A stretch of 56,086 nt of DNA. Origin: Clostridia bacterium. GTDB taxonomy: Bacteria > Bacillota > Clostridia > Oscillospirales > CAG-272. Below the pieces are notes generated by a model. It searched no databases. It was given only the letters and a program-made list of their open reading frames with translations, and was not told where the DNA came from. The first letter of the stretch is position 1. The number at the start of each line of letters is the position of its first letter. Of the stretch, positions 16,692 through 25,325 are shown in pieces. Location of the stretch: contig JAFVOQ010000045.1 of NCBI GenBank assembly GCA_017505785.1, positions 1 to 56,086 of the forward strand. The letters run 5' to 3'. Made by a program: the position numbers and the translations under genes.

Positions 16692-18296
16692 ATGAAGACG
16701 AAGCAACAGTATTTTTATAACGCCCTACTTTTAACGGTGGTAACGCTTTTAATGCGAACCGTAAGTGTTGGGTTTAACGTATATGTGTCGGGAAAGGTAG
16801 GCGCAGAGGCCATGGGGTTACTATCTTTGGTTTCGGGCGTTTATAATTTTGCGGTCACACTCGCCACTTCCGGCATTCATCTTGCCACAGTGCGCACCTT
16901 TGCAGAACGATTAAAGCTGTCAGGCGGTGCCGAAAACAAAAAATGCCTTCGCGCGTGCTTATCGTATGCGGCATTCTTCGGTTCGGTTGCGAGCATTCTG
17001 CTTTTTGCACTCGCCCGCCCGATCGGCATATATGCTCTTAAGGATGCCCGTACCGTGCGCGCACTCACCATGCTTGCGTTCACCTTATTCCCCATTGCGG
17101 TAAGTGCAGTGTTTAACGGATACTTCACGGCAGTTCGGCGCGCTTACAAAAACGCGCTTGCACAGGTAACGGAGCAGGCTGTTAAAATCACCTTTACAGG
17201 CTATCTGCTTGTCCTGGTTGCACCCAAGACAACCGAGGGCAGTATCCTTGCGATCTTAATGGGCGGCGCCGTTTCCGAAACACTTACCTTTGTCTTAAAC
17301 TTGGTGCTATACATGCTTGACAAGCGTCATTTTAAGGGCATCAAGCAACGAAAAAACACTTCTAAAATCAACGTGGCAGCCATTGCTTTGCCGGTTGCGA
17401 TCAGTGCATATATGCGGTCGGGTTTACTAACAATAGAACATATTTTAATCCCTCGAGGTCTTCAAACCTATGGAACAGGAAATTCTGCGGCGCTTGCCGC
17501 TTATGGGGCACTGCAAGGTATGGCTCTGCCCGTAATCCTTTATCCGGCAGCAATACTCTCCTCCTTTTCCGCGCTGCTCATCCCCGAGATCACCGAGCAA
17601 AATGCCATTGGAAACAAGCGCGAGATCCGTTACGTTGCAGGGCGCGCCTACCAAGCCGCGCTGCTCTTTTCCATTGGAGCAGCGGCGGTCATGCTCTTCC
17701 TTTCCGGGGAGCTTGGCGAGGTGCTTTACAACAGCAGCGAGGTAGCACATTTTATTAAGCTTCTTGCGCCACTGATCCCCATTATGTATATCGACACCGC
17801 AACCGATGCATTGCTCAAGGGCCTCGGCGAGCAGGTTTATTCCATGAACATTAATATTATTGATGCACTGATCTCGGTCATATTGGTGTGGATCTTAGTG
17901 CCTCACATGGGCATAAACGGCTACTTGGTTACCATTTACGTCACCGAAATTTTCAATGCCGCCTTTAGCATTTGCCGTTTGTTAAAGGTAAGCGGATACC
18001 GTCCCAAGATCGTTTCCCTGTTTGTACGCCCTCTCTTTGCCGCAATTGGTTCCACAGCAATCGCAAATTTACTGTTGCGTTTCACCTTCACTCATGCAAG
18101 CTACACCGCTGCCACTCTCGTTTTACACATTGTGCTTGTGACGGTGCTGTATCTTGCACTGCTTTTGCTGACCCACACGCTACCCGCAAGCGATGTAAAA
18201 TGGCTTTGTGCCACACTTTTTGGCACGCGCAAAAAACAGCATCTGCGCCCGAACGGGCAAGCGAAACCTTATGATGACGTTTTTGCAAGTTCTTGA
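16692..18296 (+). CDS. spoVB: Stage V sporulation protein B-like MOP-family flippase
   Basis: A polytopic membrane protein (534 aa, about 14 helices) of the oligosaccharide/lipid flippase superfamily. SpoVB-like proteins are needed for spore cortex and relate to lipid II flippases such as MurJ. The N-terminal TLLMRTVSVGFNVYVSGKVGAEAMG and the central PVAISAYMRSGLLTIEHILIPRGL are typical (quoted only in part: ISAYMRSGLLTIEHILIPRG). I choose ATG at 16692 because GAGGTG sits seven bases before it, rather than the GTG at 16683. Sporulation genes elsewhere in the window support the call; MurJ-like activity in vegetative cells is an alternative. Confidence 0.8.
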   Translation: MKTKQQYFYNALLLTVVTLLMRTVSVGFNVYVSGKVGAEAMGLLSLVSGVYNFAVTLATSGIHLATVRTFAERLKLSGGAENKKCLRACLSYAAFFGSVASILLFALARPIGIYALKDARTVRALTMLAFTLFPIAVSAVFNGYFTAVRRAYKNALAQVTEQAVKITFTGYLLVLVAPKTTEGSILAILMGGAVSETLTFVLNLVLYMLDKRHFKGIKQRKNTSKINVAAIALPVAISAYMRSGLLTIEHILIPRGLQTYGTGNSAALAAYGALQGMALPVILYPAAILSSFSALLIPEITEQNAIGNKREIRYVAGRAYQAALLFSIGAAAVMLFLSGELGEVLYNSSEVAHFIKLLAPLIPIMYIDTATDALLKGLGEQVYSMNINIIDALISVILVWILVPHMGINGYLVTIYVTEIFNAAFSICRLLKVSGYRPKIVSLFVRPLFAAIGSTAIANLLLRFTFTHASYTAATLVLHIVLVTVLYLALLLLTHTLPASDVKWLCATLFGTRKKQHLRPNGQAKPYDDVFASS

Positions 18297-18397
18297 CACG
18301 AAACTTGCAAAAATTCACACAGTATAATATCTGCATATATAAATAAAAAAGCTTAAAATGTTAATATTTTGTAACCATTGAAAGTTTTAGTTGAAAA

Positions 18398-18426
18398 TTG
18401 TGCAAAAATATAGTAAAATTTATAAT
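18398..18426 (+). promoter_or_regulatory. Sigma-A promoter of PEP carboxykinase
   Basis: TTGTGC (18398-18403) and a perfect TATAAT (18421-18426) are 17 nt apart; AGGAGG precedes the start by 11 nt. Confidence 0.75.
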
Positions 18427-18476
18427 GTAGATTTGACTGCTCTACACAGTTAAAAATTTAGGAGGAAATGTAAACA

Positions 18477-20273
18477 ATGGCTAATTTGACCAACAACAAG
18501 TTCGTTTTGTCTTGGATCGACGAAATGGCTGCCATGACTCAGCCCGACAAGATCGTTTGGATCGACGGCAGCGAGGAACAGGCTGAGGCACTTCGCGCTG
18601 AAGCTTGCTCTACCGGCGAGATCATTAAGCTCAACCAAGAGCTTCTGCCCAACTGCTACCTGCACCGCACCGCTGTAAATGACGTTGCACGTGTAGAGGA
18701 CAGAACCTTTATCTGCACCGAGAAAAAGGAGGATGCAGGTAATATCAACAACTGGATGGCTCCCGCAGAGATGAAGGAAAAGCTCTTCAAGCTTTACCGT
18801 GGCTCCATGAAGGGTCGCACCATGTACGTGATCCCCTATTCCATGGGTGTTGTAGGCTCCGATTTTGCTAAATACGGCATCGAGCTGACCGACTCTATTT
18901 ACGTCGTGCTTAACATGCTCATCATGACCCGCGTTGGCACCAATGTTCTTGAGGCACTTGGCGACAGCGCAGACTATATCAAGGGTCTGCACGCACGCGC
19001 TGATATCGACGAGGCAAACCGTTATATCACCCACTTCCCCGAAACCAACGAGATCATGTCCGTTAACTCCGGTTACGGCGGAAACGTTCTGCTTGGCAAG
19101 AAGTGCTTTGCACTTCGTATCGCTTCCTATCTTGGCCGTAAGGAGGGCTGGATGGCAGAGCACATGCTCATCCTCGGCGTGAAGTACCCCAATGGCGAGA
19201 AGAAATACCTCACCGCTGCATTCCCCTCTGCTTGCGGTAAGACCAACCTTGCAATGCTCATTCCCCCCAAGGCTCTCAAGGCTGAGGGTTATGAGGTTGA
19301 GTGCGTAGGTGACGACATTGCTTGGCTGCGTGTCAACAAGGAAGACGGCAAGCTTTATGCTGTTAACCCTGAGAACGGCTTCTTTGGCGTTGCCCCCGGC
19401 ACCAACGAGAAATCCAATCCCAACGCGCTTCACACCTGCCTGCGCGACACGATCTTTACCAACGTTGTACACGACACCAAGAACAACACCGTTTGGTGGG
19501 AAGGCCTTAACGACAATCCTCCCCAGCCCGGCGATGCAATCGACTGGAAGGGCAATCCTTGGGACTGCACCAAGTACAACAAAAAGGATAAGTCCACCTG
19601 CGGCGCACATCCCAACTCCCGTTTCACGGCTCTTGCGAAGAACTGCCCCTGCATTTCTCCCGAGTTTAACAGCCTGAAGGGTGTTCCGGTATCCGCTATC
19701 GTATTCGGCGGCCGTCGCGCAAAGACTGCTCCCCTGGTTTACCAATCCTTCAACTGGCAGCATGGCTCCTTTGTTGGCTCTATCATGGCTTCCGAGACCA
19801 CTGCAGCAGCAGCCGGTGCGGTTGGCGTGGTTCGCCGCGACCCCATGGCTATGCGTCCCTTCGTTGGCTACAACATGGGTGACTACTGGCAGCACTGGCT
19901 CGACATGGGCAAGGTTATTCCCAATGCTCCCAAGATCTTCCACGTAAACTGGTTCCGCACCGATGACGAAGGTCACTTCATTTGGCCCGGCTTCGGCGAT
20001 AACCTCCGCGTGCTTCTCTGGATCCTTGCTCGCTGCGAGGATAAGGTTGATGCCGTTGAAACTGCAATCGGCTACGTTCCGAAGGCTGAGGACATCAACA
20101 TTGAGGGTCTTGAGGACGTTACCATTGACACGATCCGCGATCTCCTTTCTGTTGACGTTGAGTCCTGGAAGGCTGATATCGCAAACATCAAGGAGTTCTA
20201 CGCACAGGTTGGCGAGGCTGTTCCCGCAACCATGTACGAGGAGCTTGCAGCACTTGAGGCTCGCCTTGGCTAA
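18477..20273 (+). CDS. pckG: Phosphoenolpyruvate carboxykinase (GTP)
   Basis: The enzyme interconverts oxaloacetate and PEP with GTP/GDP. At 598 aa it fits the GTP family, with the kinase-1a loop FPSACGKTNLAM at 249-260, which holds the reactive Cys253, and GSIMASETTAAAAGAVG later. Codon choice is very biased to C-ending codons, like the alcohol dehydrogenase at 54316, which implies high expression. In fermentative gut anaerobes it often runs toward oxaloacetate. It is monocistronic, with promoter and terminator. Confidence 0.95.
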   Translation: MANLTNNKFVLSWIDEMAAMTQPDKIVWIDGSEEQAEALRAEACSTGEIIKLNQELLPNCYLHRTAVNDVARVEDRTFICTEKKEDAGNINNWMAPAEMKEKLFKLYRGSMKGRTMYVIPYSMGVVGSDFAKYGIELTDSIYVVLNMLIMTRVGTNVLEALGDSADYIKGLHARADIDEANRYITHFPETNEIMSVNSGYGGNVLLGKKCFALRIASYLGRKEGWMAEHMLILGVKYPNGEKKYLTAAFPSACGKTNLAMLIPPKALKAEGYEVECVGDDIAWLRVNKEDGKLYAVNPENGFFGVAPGTNEKSNPNALHTCLRDTIFTNVVHDTKNNTVWWEGLNDNPPQPGDAIDWKGNPWDCTKYNKKDKSTCGAHPNSRFTALAKNCPCISPEFNSLKGVPVSAIVFGGRRAKTAPLVYQSFNWQHGSFVGSIMASETTAAAAGAVGVVRRDPMAMRPFVGYNMGDYWQHWLDMGKVIPNAPKIFHVNWFRTDDEGHFIWPGFGDNLRVLLWILARCEDKVDAVETAIGYVPKAEDINIEGLEDVTIDTIRDLLSVDVESWKADIANIKEFYAQVGEAVPATMYEELAALEARLG

Positions 20274-20285
20274 TTAACACCATAA

Positions 20286-20321
20286 AAAAACAGCGTGATG
20301 CCAAAGCATCACGCTGTTTTT
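20286..20321. terminator. Terminator after pckG
   Basis: A 16-bp stem closing a CAAA loop (arms AAAAACAGCGTGATGC and its complement) ends in T-runs. It also overlaps the stop codon of the convergent YitT gene, so it can serve both strands. Confidence 0.85.
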
Positions 20322-21184
20322 GCTTTTTCTGCTTTTTTAAAATCGTAGTTTCCGTGAATACCATAAGCACTTGTATAATAAACAAAAACGTTTTCATACC
20401 TTGCAACGATCTTAAAAAAATTAGGGATCTGCCGATAATTTACCACACAAAATATGACCTGCTTGTTTTCGGCGCTATACAGCCCTTTGGCTTCTATTAT
20501 CGTTGCGCCATGCTGTAATTCCTCTAAAATATCGCGCTTCAAACATTCCGCATTATCGGTTATCAGTTCAAATTTCACGGCACTGCGACTGCTTCTGAGG
20601 ATCTTTGATGTCACACGCTCGCAAACGAAAATTTCAACCACAGAAAGAAGAACACTGCCAAGATTGCCGTAAACAAAGAAGGATACGGCAACAATTCCAG
20701 CACTGACAAGCGAAATGATCCTTTCTACATCGCAGTGCGGCATTCTTTTTTGAATGATACTGCCAACGATATCAACTCCGCCCGAAGAAGCCCCCATGCG
20801 GAGCATCACACCCGTTGCACCCTGGGCGATACCGCCAAACACCGCGGCAAGAAGCTGTTCACCTTCTGCATGATACCGGTATAGCCCCATTCGTGCCCAA
20901 AGCAAAATAAAAAGTGACACAAAAACCGTATAAAAAACAGTATAGATCACATATCTGCGCTTCAATACAAACCACGCAGCGGTAAGCAACGGCAGATTGA
21001 TCAAAAAGATAAACACACCTGCATTTACCCCCGTGAGGCTTTGCAGCATAGCGGCAAGCCCGTCTACACCGCTGGGAGCAAAGCTTGAGGGATATACAAA
21101 TACGTGCATACCGATCGATACAACAAACGCAACTGTTATAGTAACAAATACGGAAGAAAAAAATTCTTTGGTGCTTTTCTTCAT
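20309..21184 (-). CDS. YitT family membrane protein (DUF161 + DUF2179)
   Basis: The 291-aa protein has about six helices forming the YitT membrane domain (FAPSGVDGLAAML, GATGVMLRMGASSGGVDIVG) and a C-terminal cytosolic DUF2179 domain (about 215-285; SRSAVKFELITDN, LQHGATIIEAKGLYS). Its biochemical role is not established. I start at ATG 21184 because GGAG lies six bases before it, instead of the far longer upstream reading. It converges with pckG. Confidence 0.88.
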   Translation of the reverse strand: MKKSTKEFFSSVFVTITVAFVVSIGMHVFVYPSSFAPSGVDGLAAMLQSLTGVNAGVFIFLINLPLLTAAWFVLKRRYVIYTVFYTVFVSLFILLWARMGLYRYHAEGEQLLAAVFGGIAQGATGVMLRMGASSGGVDIVGSIIQKRMPHCDVERIISLVSAGIVAVSFFVYGNLGSVLLSVVEIFVCERVTSKILRSSRSAVKFELITDNAECLKRDILEELQHGATIIEAKGLYSAENKQVIFCVVNYRQIPNFFKIVARYENVFVYYTSAYGIHGNYDFKKAEKAKTA

Positions 21185-21269
21185 GCGCATCTCCATTTCA
21201 AAAAACATCTCACTATTTTTATTGGCACACCCTCTAAAATTATACATCAAAGCACAGTTTTAATTAAAG

Positions 21270-21313
21270 AAAAGAAAATGGGCGGTTGCCAAAGCAACCG
21301 CCCATTTTCTTTG
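21270..21313. terminator. Terminator after rplS
   Basis: A stem of about 19 bp (arms AAGAAAATGGGCGGTTGC and complement, CAAA loop) follows the L19 gene on the minus strand. Confidence 0.8.
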
Positions 21314-21318
21314 AGAAT

Positions 21319-21660
21319 TTAGATCTTTTCTTTAACCTTAGAAGCTTTGCCCATACGGTCACGCAGATAGTAAAGCTTTGCGCGGCGAACCTTACCCACG
21401 CGAATAACCTCTACCTTTGCAACGTTGGGGGAATGAAGCGGGAAGGTCTTCTCAACACCAACACCGTAAGAAACACGTCTTACCGTGAAGGTCTCGGAAA
21501 TGCCGCCACCGTGCTTAGCGATAACGGTACCCTCGAAAAGCTGGATTCTCTCCTTGGTACCCTCAACGATTTTGTTGTGAATGCGAATGGTGTCACCAAT
21601 GCGGATCACGGGTACCTCTGTCTTCAACTGCTCGTTTGTAAAAGCCTGAATCAAGTTCAT
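21319..21660 (-). CDS. rplS: 50S ribosomal protein L19
   Basis: L19 lies at the 30S-50S interface. The 113-aa product shows [52 protein letters not shown] and [12 protein letters not shown], full family length. ATG at 21660 follows AAAGGAGG; a longer upstream reading adds a non-conserved leader. It is transcribed alone from a strong promoter. Confidence 0.97.
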   Translation of the reverse strand: MNLIQAFTNEQLKTEVPVIRIGDTIRIHNKIVEGTKERIQLFEGTVIAKHGGGISETFTVRRVSYGVGVEKTFPLHSPNVAKVEVIRVGKVRRAKLYYLRDRMGKASKVKEKI

Positions 21661-21671
21661 TTTATGGCCTC

Positions 21672-21715
21672 CTTTAAAATCCGGATGTTCATGCAGAGCT
21701 GCGCAGCGGACCACC
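21672..21715 (-). promoter_or_regulatory. Candidate L19 leader (ribosomal protein autoregulation)
   Basis: The 5' leader of rplS contains GTGGTCCGCTGCGCAG, then CATGAACATCCGGA shortly before the ribosome binding site. This resembles the L19 leader motif known in Firmicutes as I remember it; I cannot fold or search it. Confidence 0.35.
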
Positions 21716-21744
21716 CTTAAATTCCGTGTAAACACACGCGAAAT

Positions 21745-21773
21745 ATTATATCACAAAATTTTCTAAAATGCAA
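21745..21773 (-). promoter_or_regulatory. Sigma-A promoter of rplS
   Basis: TTGCAT (21768-21773) and TATAAT (21745-21750), 17-nt spacer, minus strand. Confidence 0.8.
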
Positions 21774-21800
21774 GACGTTTTTTGATATTTTTTGGTTTTT

Positions 21801-23438
21801 TTAAATTTCTGCTTTTGTTTTGCGATTTTGATAGAATTTGATGCCAAAAATCGTGCCGATCATCAGCGCAATGCCAATGGGCAAAGATACCCACCAGTAA
21901 AGCCCCACACTCTGCAAAAGGCCTGCGATCACATAAGACACGAAAGAAACGGCAGCAACTGTGATAGCATACGGCAGCTGCGTGGAAACGTGCTCCACGT
22001 GATTGCACTGTGCACCTGCCGATGCCATAATGGTAGTATCGGAAATGGGCGAGCAGTGGTCACCGCAAACAGCACCTGCAAGGCATGCAGACATACCGAT
22101 CACGGCAATCTCGGAGCCAAGACCGCCAAACGCGGCAGAAACAATGGGAATAAGGATACCAAACGTACCCCAAGAAGTACCGGTAGCAAATGCAAGGAAG
22201 CAAGCAATTACAAAGATAATGGCGGGAAGGAAAAGCTTGAGCGCACCGGCATTCTTCAAAAGATTATCAACAAACACGTCAGAGCCAAGCAGACCTGTGG
22301 TATTCTTGAGTGCGGTAGCAAGCGTAAGAATGAGGATCGCGGGCACCATGGCGGTAAATCCCTTCGGAATGGCCTCCATTGACTCCTTAAAGGAGATCAG
22401 GCCGCGAGCCATAAGATACACAATAGTAATAATAAGCGCCACAAGAGAGCCAAACGGCAAGCCAACGGTTGCATCGGTATTTCCAAAGGCATCGATCAGC
22501 TTCCACTGATATTCACCTGCAGTGAAGAATCCACCCACATACATGAGTGCCACGATGCAGGAAACGATCAGGACCGCGATCGGTACAACGAGGTCATATA
22601 CACGGGCGCAAGCAGAGCCCTCGGGCAGGCTCTCGGCTTCCCCGTCGGGATCAATGGCACCAAGATCACCCTCGTGCAGTGCCTTAAACTCCACACCGGA
22701 CATTTTTCCGTAATCCAGCCCCAGCAATGTGATCGTGATAACAAAGACAATGGTGAGCAAGGAATAAAAGTTATAAGGGATCGCCTTGATAAAATACTTA
22801 AGACCCTCACCGTTTGCCACGTGTTCGGAAACAGCAGCCGCCCAAGAGGAAACGGGTGCGATCATACAAATGGGAGCCGCGGTTGCATCAATAACGTACG
22901 CAAGCTTTGCACGGGATACCTTATGTGTATCGGAAACGGGACGCATTACGCTACCGACCGTCAGGCAGTTAAAATAGTCATCAACAAAAATGAGCACGCC
23001 AAGTGCAAAGGTGGCAAGCAAAGCGCCTACGCGCGTTTTTACATGGGTTTGTGCCCATTTACCAAACGCCTGTGAACCGCCCGCCTTGTTAAGCAAAATC
23101 ACGATAGCACCGAGGATTACGAGGAAGGCGAAAATGCCGGCGGTCCCTGCAACAGCATCGACAATGCCGTTGTTAACAACGGTATCGAATGCTTTTACAG
23201 GCGAAAAATCGGCATAAAACAAGCCGCCCGCCAAAACGCCAACGAACAAGGAGCTAAAAACCTCTTTGGTAAAAAGCGCAAGCCCAATGGCAATAATGGG
23301 CGGCACAAGTGACATAAAAGTGGCGTAGTAAGGTGTTTGTGCATCCTCACCTGCTGTGCGCATCGTAATGGCAAGCACCACAACGGCAATGACAGCTACC
23401 ACTAAGACAATAAGACTTACAAGCTGTTTCTTTTTCAT
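21801..23438 (-). CDS. NhaC-type transporter, probably for lysine
   Basis: A 545-aa membrane protein with about 12 helices and the NhaC-family blocks ILLNKAGGSQAFGKWAQ, GVLIFVDDYFNCLTVGSVMRP, DATAAPICMIAPVSSWAA and GTSWGTFGILIPI, SACLAGAVCGDHCSPISDTT. Annotated relatives are called Na+/H+ antiporters. Here a complete lysine riboswitch with terminator precedes the gene, so the substrate is most probably lysine, as already proposed for riboswitch-linked NhaC homologues. AAAGGAG precedes the ATG. It is the only gene behind this riboswitch. Confidence 0.9.
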   Translation of the reverse strand: MKKKQLVSLIVLVVAVIAVVVLAITMRTAGEDAQTPYYATFMSLVPPIIAIGLALFTKEVFSSLFVGVLAGGLFYADFSPVKAFDTVVNNGIVDAVAGTAGIFAFLVILGAIVILLNKAGGSQAFGKWAQTHVKTRVGALLATFALGVLIFVDDYFNCLTVGSVMRPVSDTHKVSRAKLAYVIDATAAPICMIAPVSSWAAAVSEHVANGEGLKYFIKAIPYNFYSLLTIVFVITITLLGLDYGKMSGVEFKALHEGDLGAIDPDGEAESLPEGSACARVYDLVVPIAVLIVSCIVALMYVGGFFTAGEYQWKLIDAFGNTDATVGLPFGSLVALIITIVYLMARGLISFKESMEAIPKGFTAMVPAILILTLATALKNTTGLLGSDVFVDNLLKNAGALKLFLPAIIFVIACFLAFATGTSWGTFGILIPIVSAAFGGLGSEIAVIGMSACLAGAVCGDHCSPISDTTIMASAGAQCNHVEHVSTQLPYAITVAAVSFVSYVIAGLLQSVGLYWWVSLPIGIALMIGTIFGIKFYQNRKTKAEI

Positions 23439-23470
23439 ACTGACTCCTTTAAAATGTATTTTGAGACACT

Positions 23471-23497
23471 AAAAAAGCCGTGGCAAGCTGCCACGGC
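23471..23497 (-). terminator. Riboswitch expression platform: terminator
   Basis: On the minus strand GCCGTGGCA pairs with TGCCACGGC around a GCT-like loop and is followed by six T residues. It lies between the lysine aptamer and the transporter start, so lysine binding should favour termination. Confidence 0.88.
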
Positions 23498-23511
23498 ACA
23501 AAAACTTGCAC

Positions 23512-23674
23512 ACGATAGCACTCCACATAATGTGACAGTACAGCGCATATTTTGCGCTATCCCAACAAGCGGCATCGGAAAATACAGCTCATTTCGGCAA
23601 CCTTCCCTTTCACGCGCGGCATTTCCGTGCCGTTGTGTTTCCCGCGCTACTGATGAAGCTTGCTCCTCTATCGT
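23512..23674 (-). promoter_or_regulatory. Lysine riboswitch aptamer (L box)
   Basis: Read on the minus strand, the P1 strands CGATAG and CTATCG enclose the conserved blocks in order: GAGGAGC, TCATCAGTAGC, GTGAAAGGGAAGGTTGCCGA, then CTGTCACATTATGTGGAGTG. Order and spacing match the lysine aptamer fully. It is followed by the terminator and then by the NhaC-type gene. Confidence 0.95.
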
Positions 23675-23679
23675 TAACA

Positions 23680-23708
23680 ATTATAAATCAATATGAAGGA
23701 AATGTCAA
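23680..23708 (-). promoter_or_regulatory. Sigma-A promoter of the lysine riboswitch transcript
   Basis: TTGACA (23703-23708) and TATAAT (23680-23685), both perfect, 17-nt spacer. The -35 box overlaps the stop codon end of the upstream flippase gene. Confidence 0.85.
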
Positions 23709-25126
23709 TATCCCCTTGTCCTTTTTTGTCGCTTTTTTCGTATGTCTGTCAATTTTTCAAGCAATAGGGATATTCCCTCCCATATTTCAAGGGAAAACGG
23801 CAAGGGGGAAAAAATTGCCGGGAGAAGCGCGATCAAATACCCCTCGCGCATGACGGCAAATGCTGCAAGCCATAAAAACAGCACCGAAACTGTAAATTTC
23901 ACAATGTGATGTGAGAAGCGCAGATGCCGCCGACTGTGCAAAATCCTTACGCAAAATACAGTAAAATAAGCGATAAGCGTAGCAAATGCTGCTCCGATGC
24001 CGCCAAAACGAGGGATAAGCAGAATATTAAATGCAACGTTCAGCAAAGCACCGCACAGCGCGGTAAGAAGCGACGCCACGGTCTTTAATTTTACAACATA
24101 TATGCTACCGAGAAAGGAGGAAAGTGCCGAAAATAATGCGGCTAACGTCAAAAACGGGATAAATGCCACAGCACCGCTGTATTCGGGGGCATAAATCAGC
24201 AAGACAAGCGGATAAGCGATCGACAGCACACTCGCCGCCCCCATAATTGCCACAGGCAAAAGCAAGCTGTAAATATGCCCGTAACGGGGGGCACGCGCCT
24301 GCTCTCTTGTGCCGATCGCGGCATATTGCCACGCCTCCAAAAAAACACCAATCAGAAAGGTCAGAACTGTTGGGATACGAGAGGCTGCCGCATAAAGCCC
24401 CGTGACCTGTGTCCCGTGATAATGAAGCAAAATATACCGTTCTGAAACAGCGGTGACCCACCACAAAACAGCCGTGGGCATCAGCGGCAAGGAATAGCGC
24501 AATATTTTCTTTATAATTGCCCACCTTATATCAAAAACAGAAAAATAACGCCAAGGGCGCAAAAAAAGCAAAAGGCAAAAAAACACGGTTGCATCGGCAA
24601 GAATAACGCCAAGCAAGTAACCGCTTGCATCCTTGCGCAGTACCGCTAAAAGGAAAATTTGCAGTAAAACGGTCAGCAGTGTGCAAAGCACCTGCTGTGC
24701 TGCATAAAGCATATAATTCCCCTCTGCACGCAAAATGTGCGCGAGAAAACTGCGAGAGAGTGACGCGATCACATAGAAAAACAAATACCCACGGTAAGCA
24801 AAAAGCAATGAGGAGTATGCTGTTAGCGGAATGAGTATGAAAAACGCAGAAATACCGACTGTTAAAAGAAAAACACCTGATGAAAAAAATTCTTTTTTAC
24901 CGCACCCACCACCTGCAAGAAAGCGAAAAATTGCCTCGGGTACATTAAGCGACACAAATGGCAACAGCAACAGTGCCGTGCCCACAAGAACATCTGCCGT
25001 GCCAAAATCCGCGGGCGTCAGATACGCCGTATAAAACGGCATCAAGAAAAATACAGTTGCCTTCGAGAGCACTGCCGCCGCGCCAAGTATTACCGTGTTT
25101 GAAAATAAGGTATCCTGCTTTTTCAT
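23705..25126 (-). CDS. Polysaccharide/oligosaccharide flippase (MOP superfamily)
   Basis: A 473-aa protein with about 12-14 hydrophobic helices in the Wzx/PST layout: SNTVILGAAAVLSKATVFFLMPFY at the start is the classical N-terminus (quoted in part, LGAAAVLSKATVFFLMPFY), and GALLNVAFNILLIPRFGGIGAAFATL in the C-terminal half contains the usual NxxLIPxxGxxGAA. It would flip lipid-linked sugars across the membrane. No glycosyltransferase genes surround it, so its substrate is open. It is distinct from the spoVB-like gene at 16692. Confidence 0.85.
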   Translation of the reverse strand: MKKQDTLFSNTVILGAAAVLSKATVFFLMPFYTAYLTPADFGTADVLVGTALLLLPFVSLNVPEAIFRFLAGGGCGKKEFFSSGVFLLTVGISAFFILIPLTAYSSLLFAYRGYLFFYVIASLSRSFLAHILRAEGNYMLYAAQQVLCTLLTVLLQIFLLAVLRKDASGYLLGVILADATVFFCLLLFLRPWRYFSVFDIRWAIIKKILRYSLPLMPTAVLWWVTAVSERYILLHYHGTQVTGLYAAASRIPTVLTFLIGVFLEAWQYAAIGTREQARAPRYGHIYSLLLPVAIMGAASVLSIAYPLVLLIYAPEYSGAVAFIPFLTLAALFSALSSFLGSIYVVKLKTVASLLTALCGALLNVAFNILLIPRFGGIGAAFATLIAYFTVFCVRILHSRRHLRFSHHIVKFTVSVLFLWLAAFAVMREGYLIALLPAIFSPLPFSLEIWEGISLLLEKLTDIRKKRQKRTRGY

Positions 25127-25197
25127 ATCGTTATCACCGCCCTAACTACACTTAATATGTCTAAAAAAATGGCACTTGAAGCAGGCAGAATTTGCAA

Positions 25198-25235
25198 AAA
25201 AGCAAGCCGACTTGGCTTTCTTGATCCAAGTCGGC
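25198..25235 (-). terminator. Terminator after sigG
   Basis: GCCGACTTGG (25206-25215) pairs with CCAAGTCGGC (25226-25235); on the minus strand it is followed by TTGCTTTTTTG. It separates sigG from the flippase gene. Confidence 0.75.
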
Positions 25236-25325
25236 ACCCTATATTTTTGGATTGTTTTTATTTATCAATAGAACATATTTTTCTTTAATATTTGTTTCAA
25301 CACCAAAAGCAGCTATGGCAAAGCA

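Noticed and set aside
18450-19976. Long open frame (508 codons) antisense to pckG
   Set aside because: Shadow of a strongly codon-biased gene; no ribosome binding site and no recognisable protein motif.
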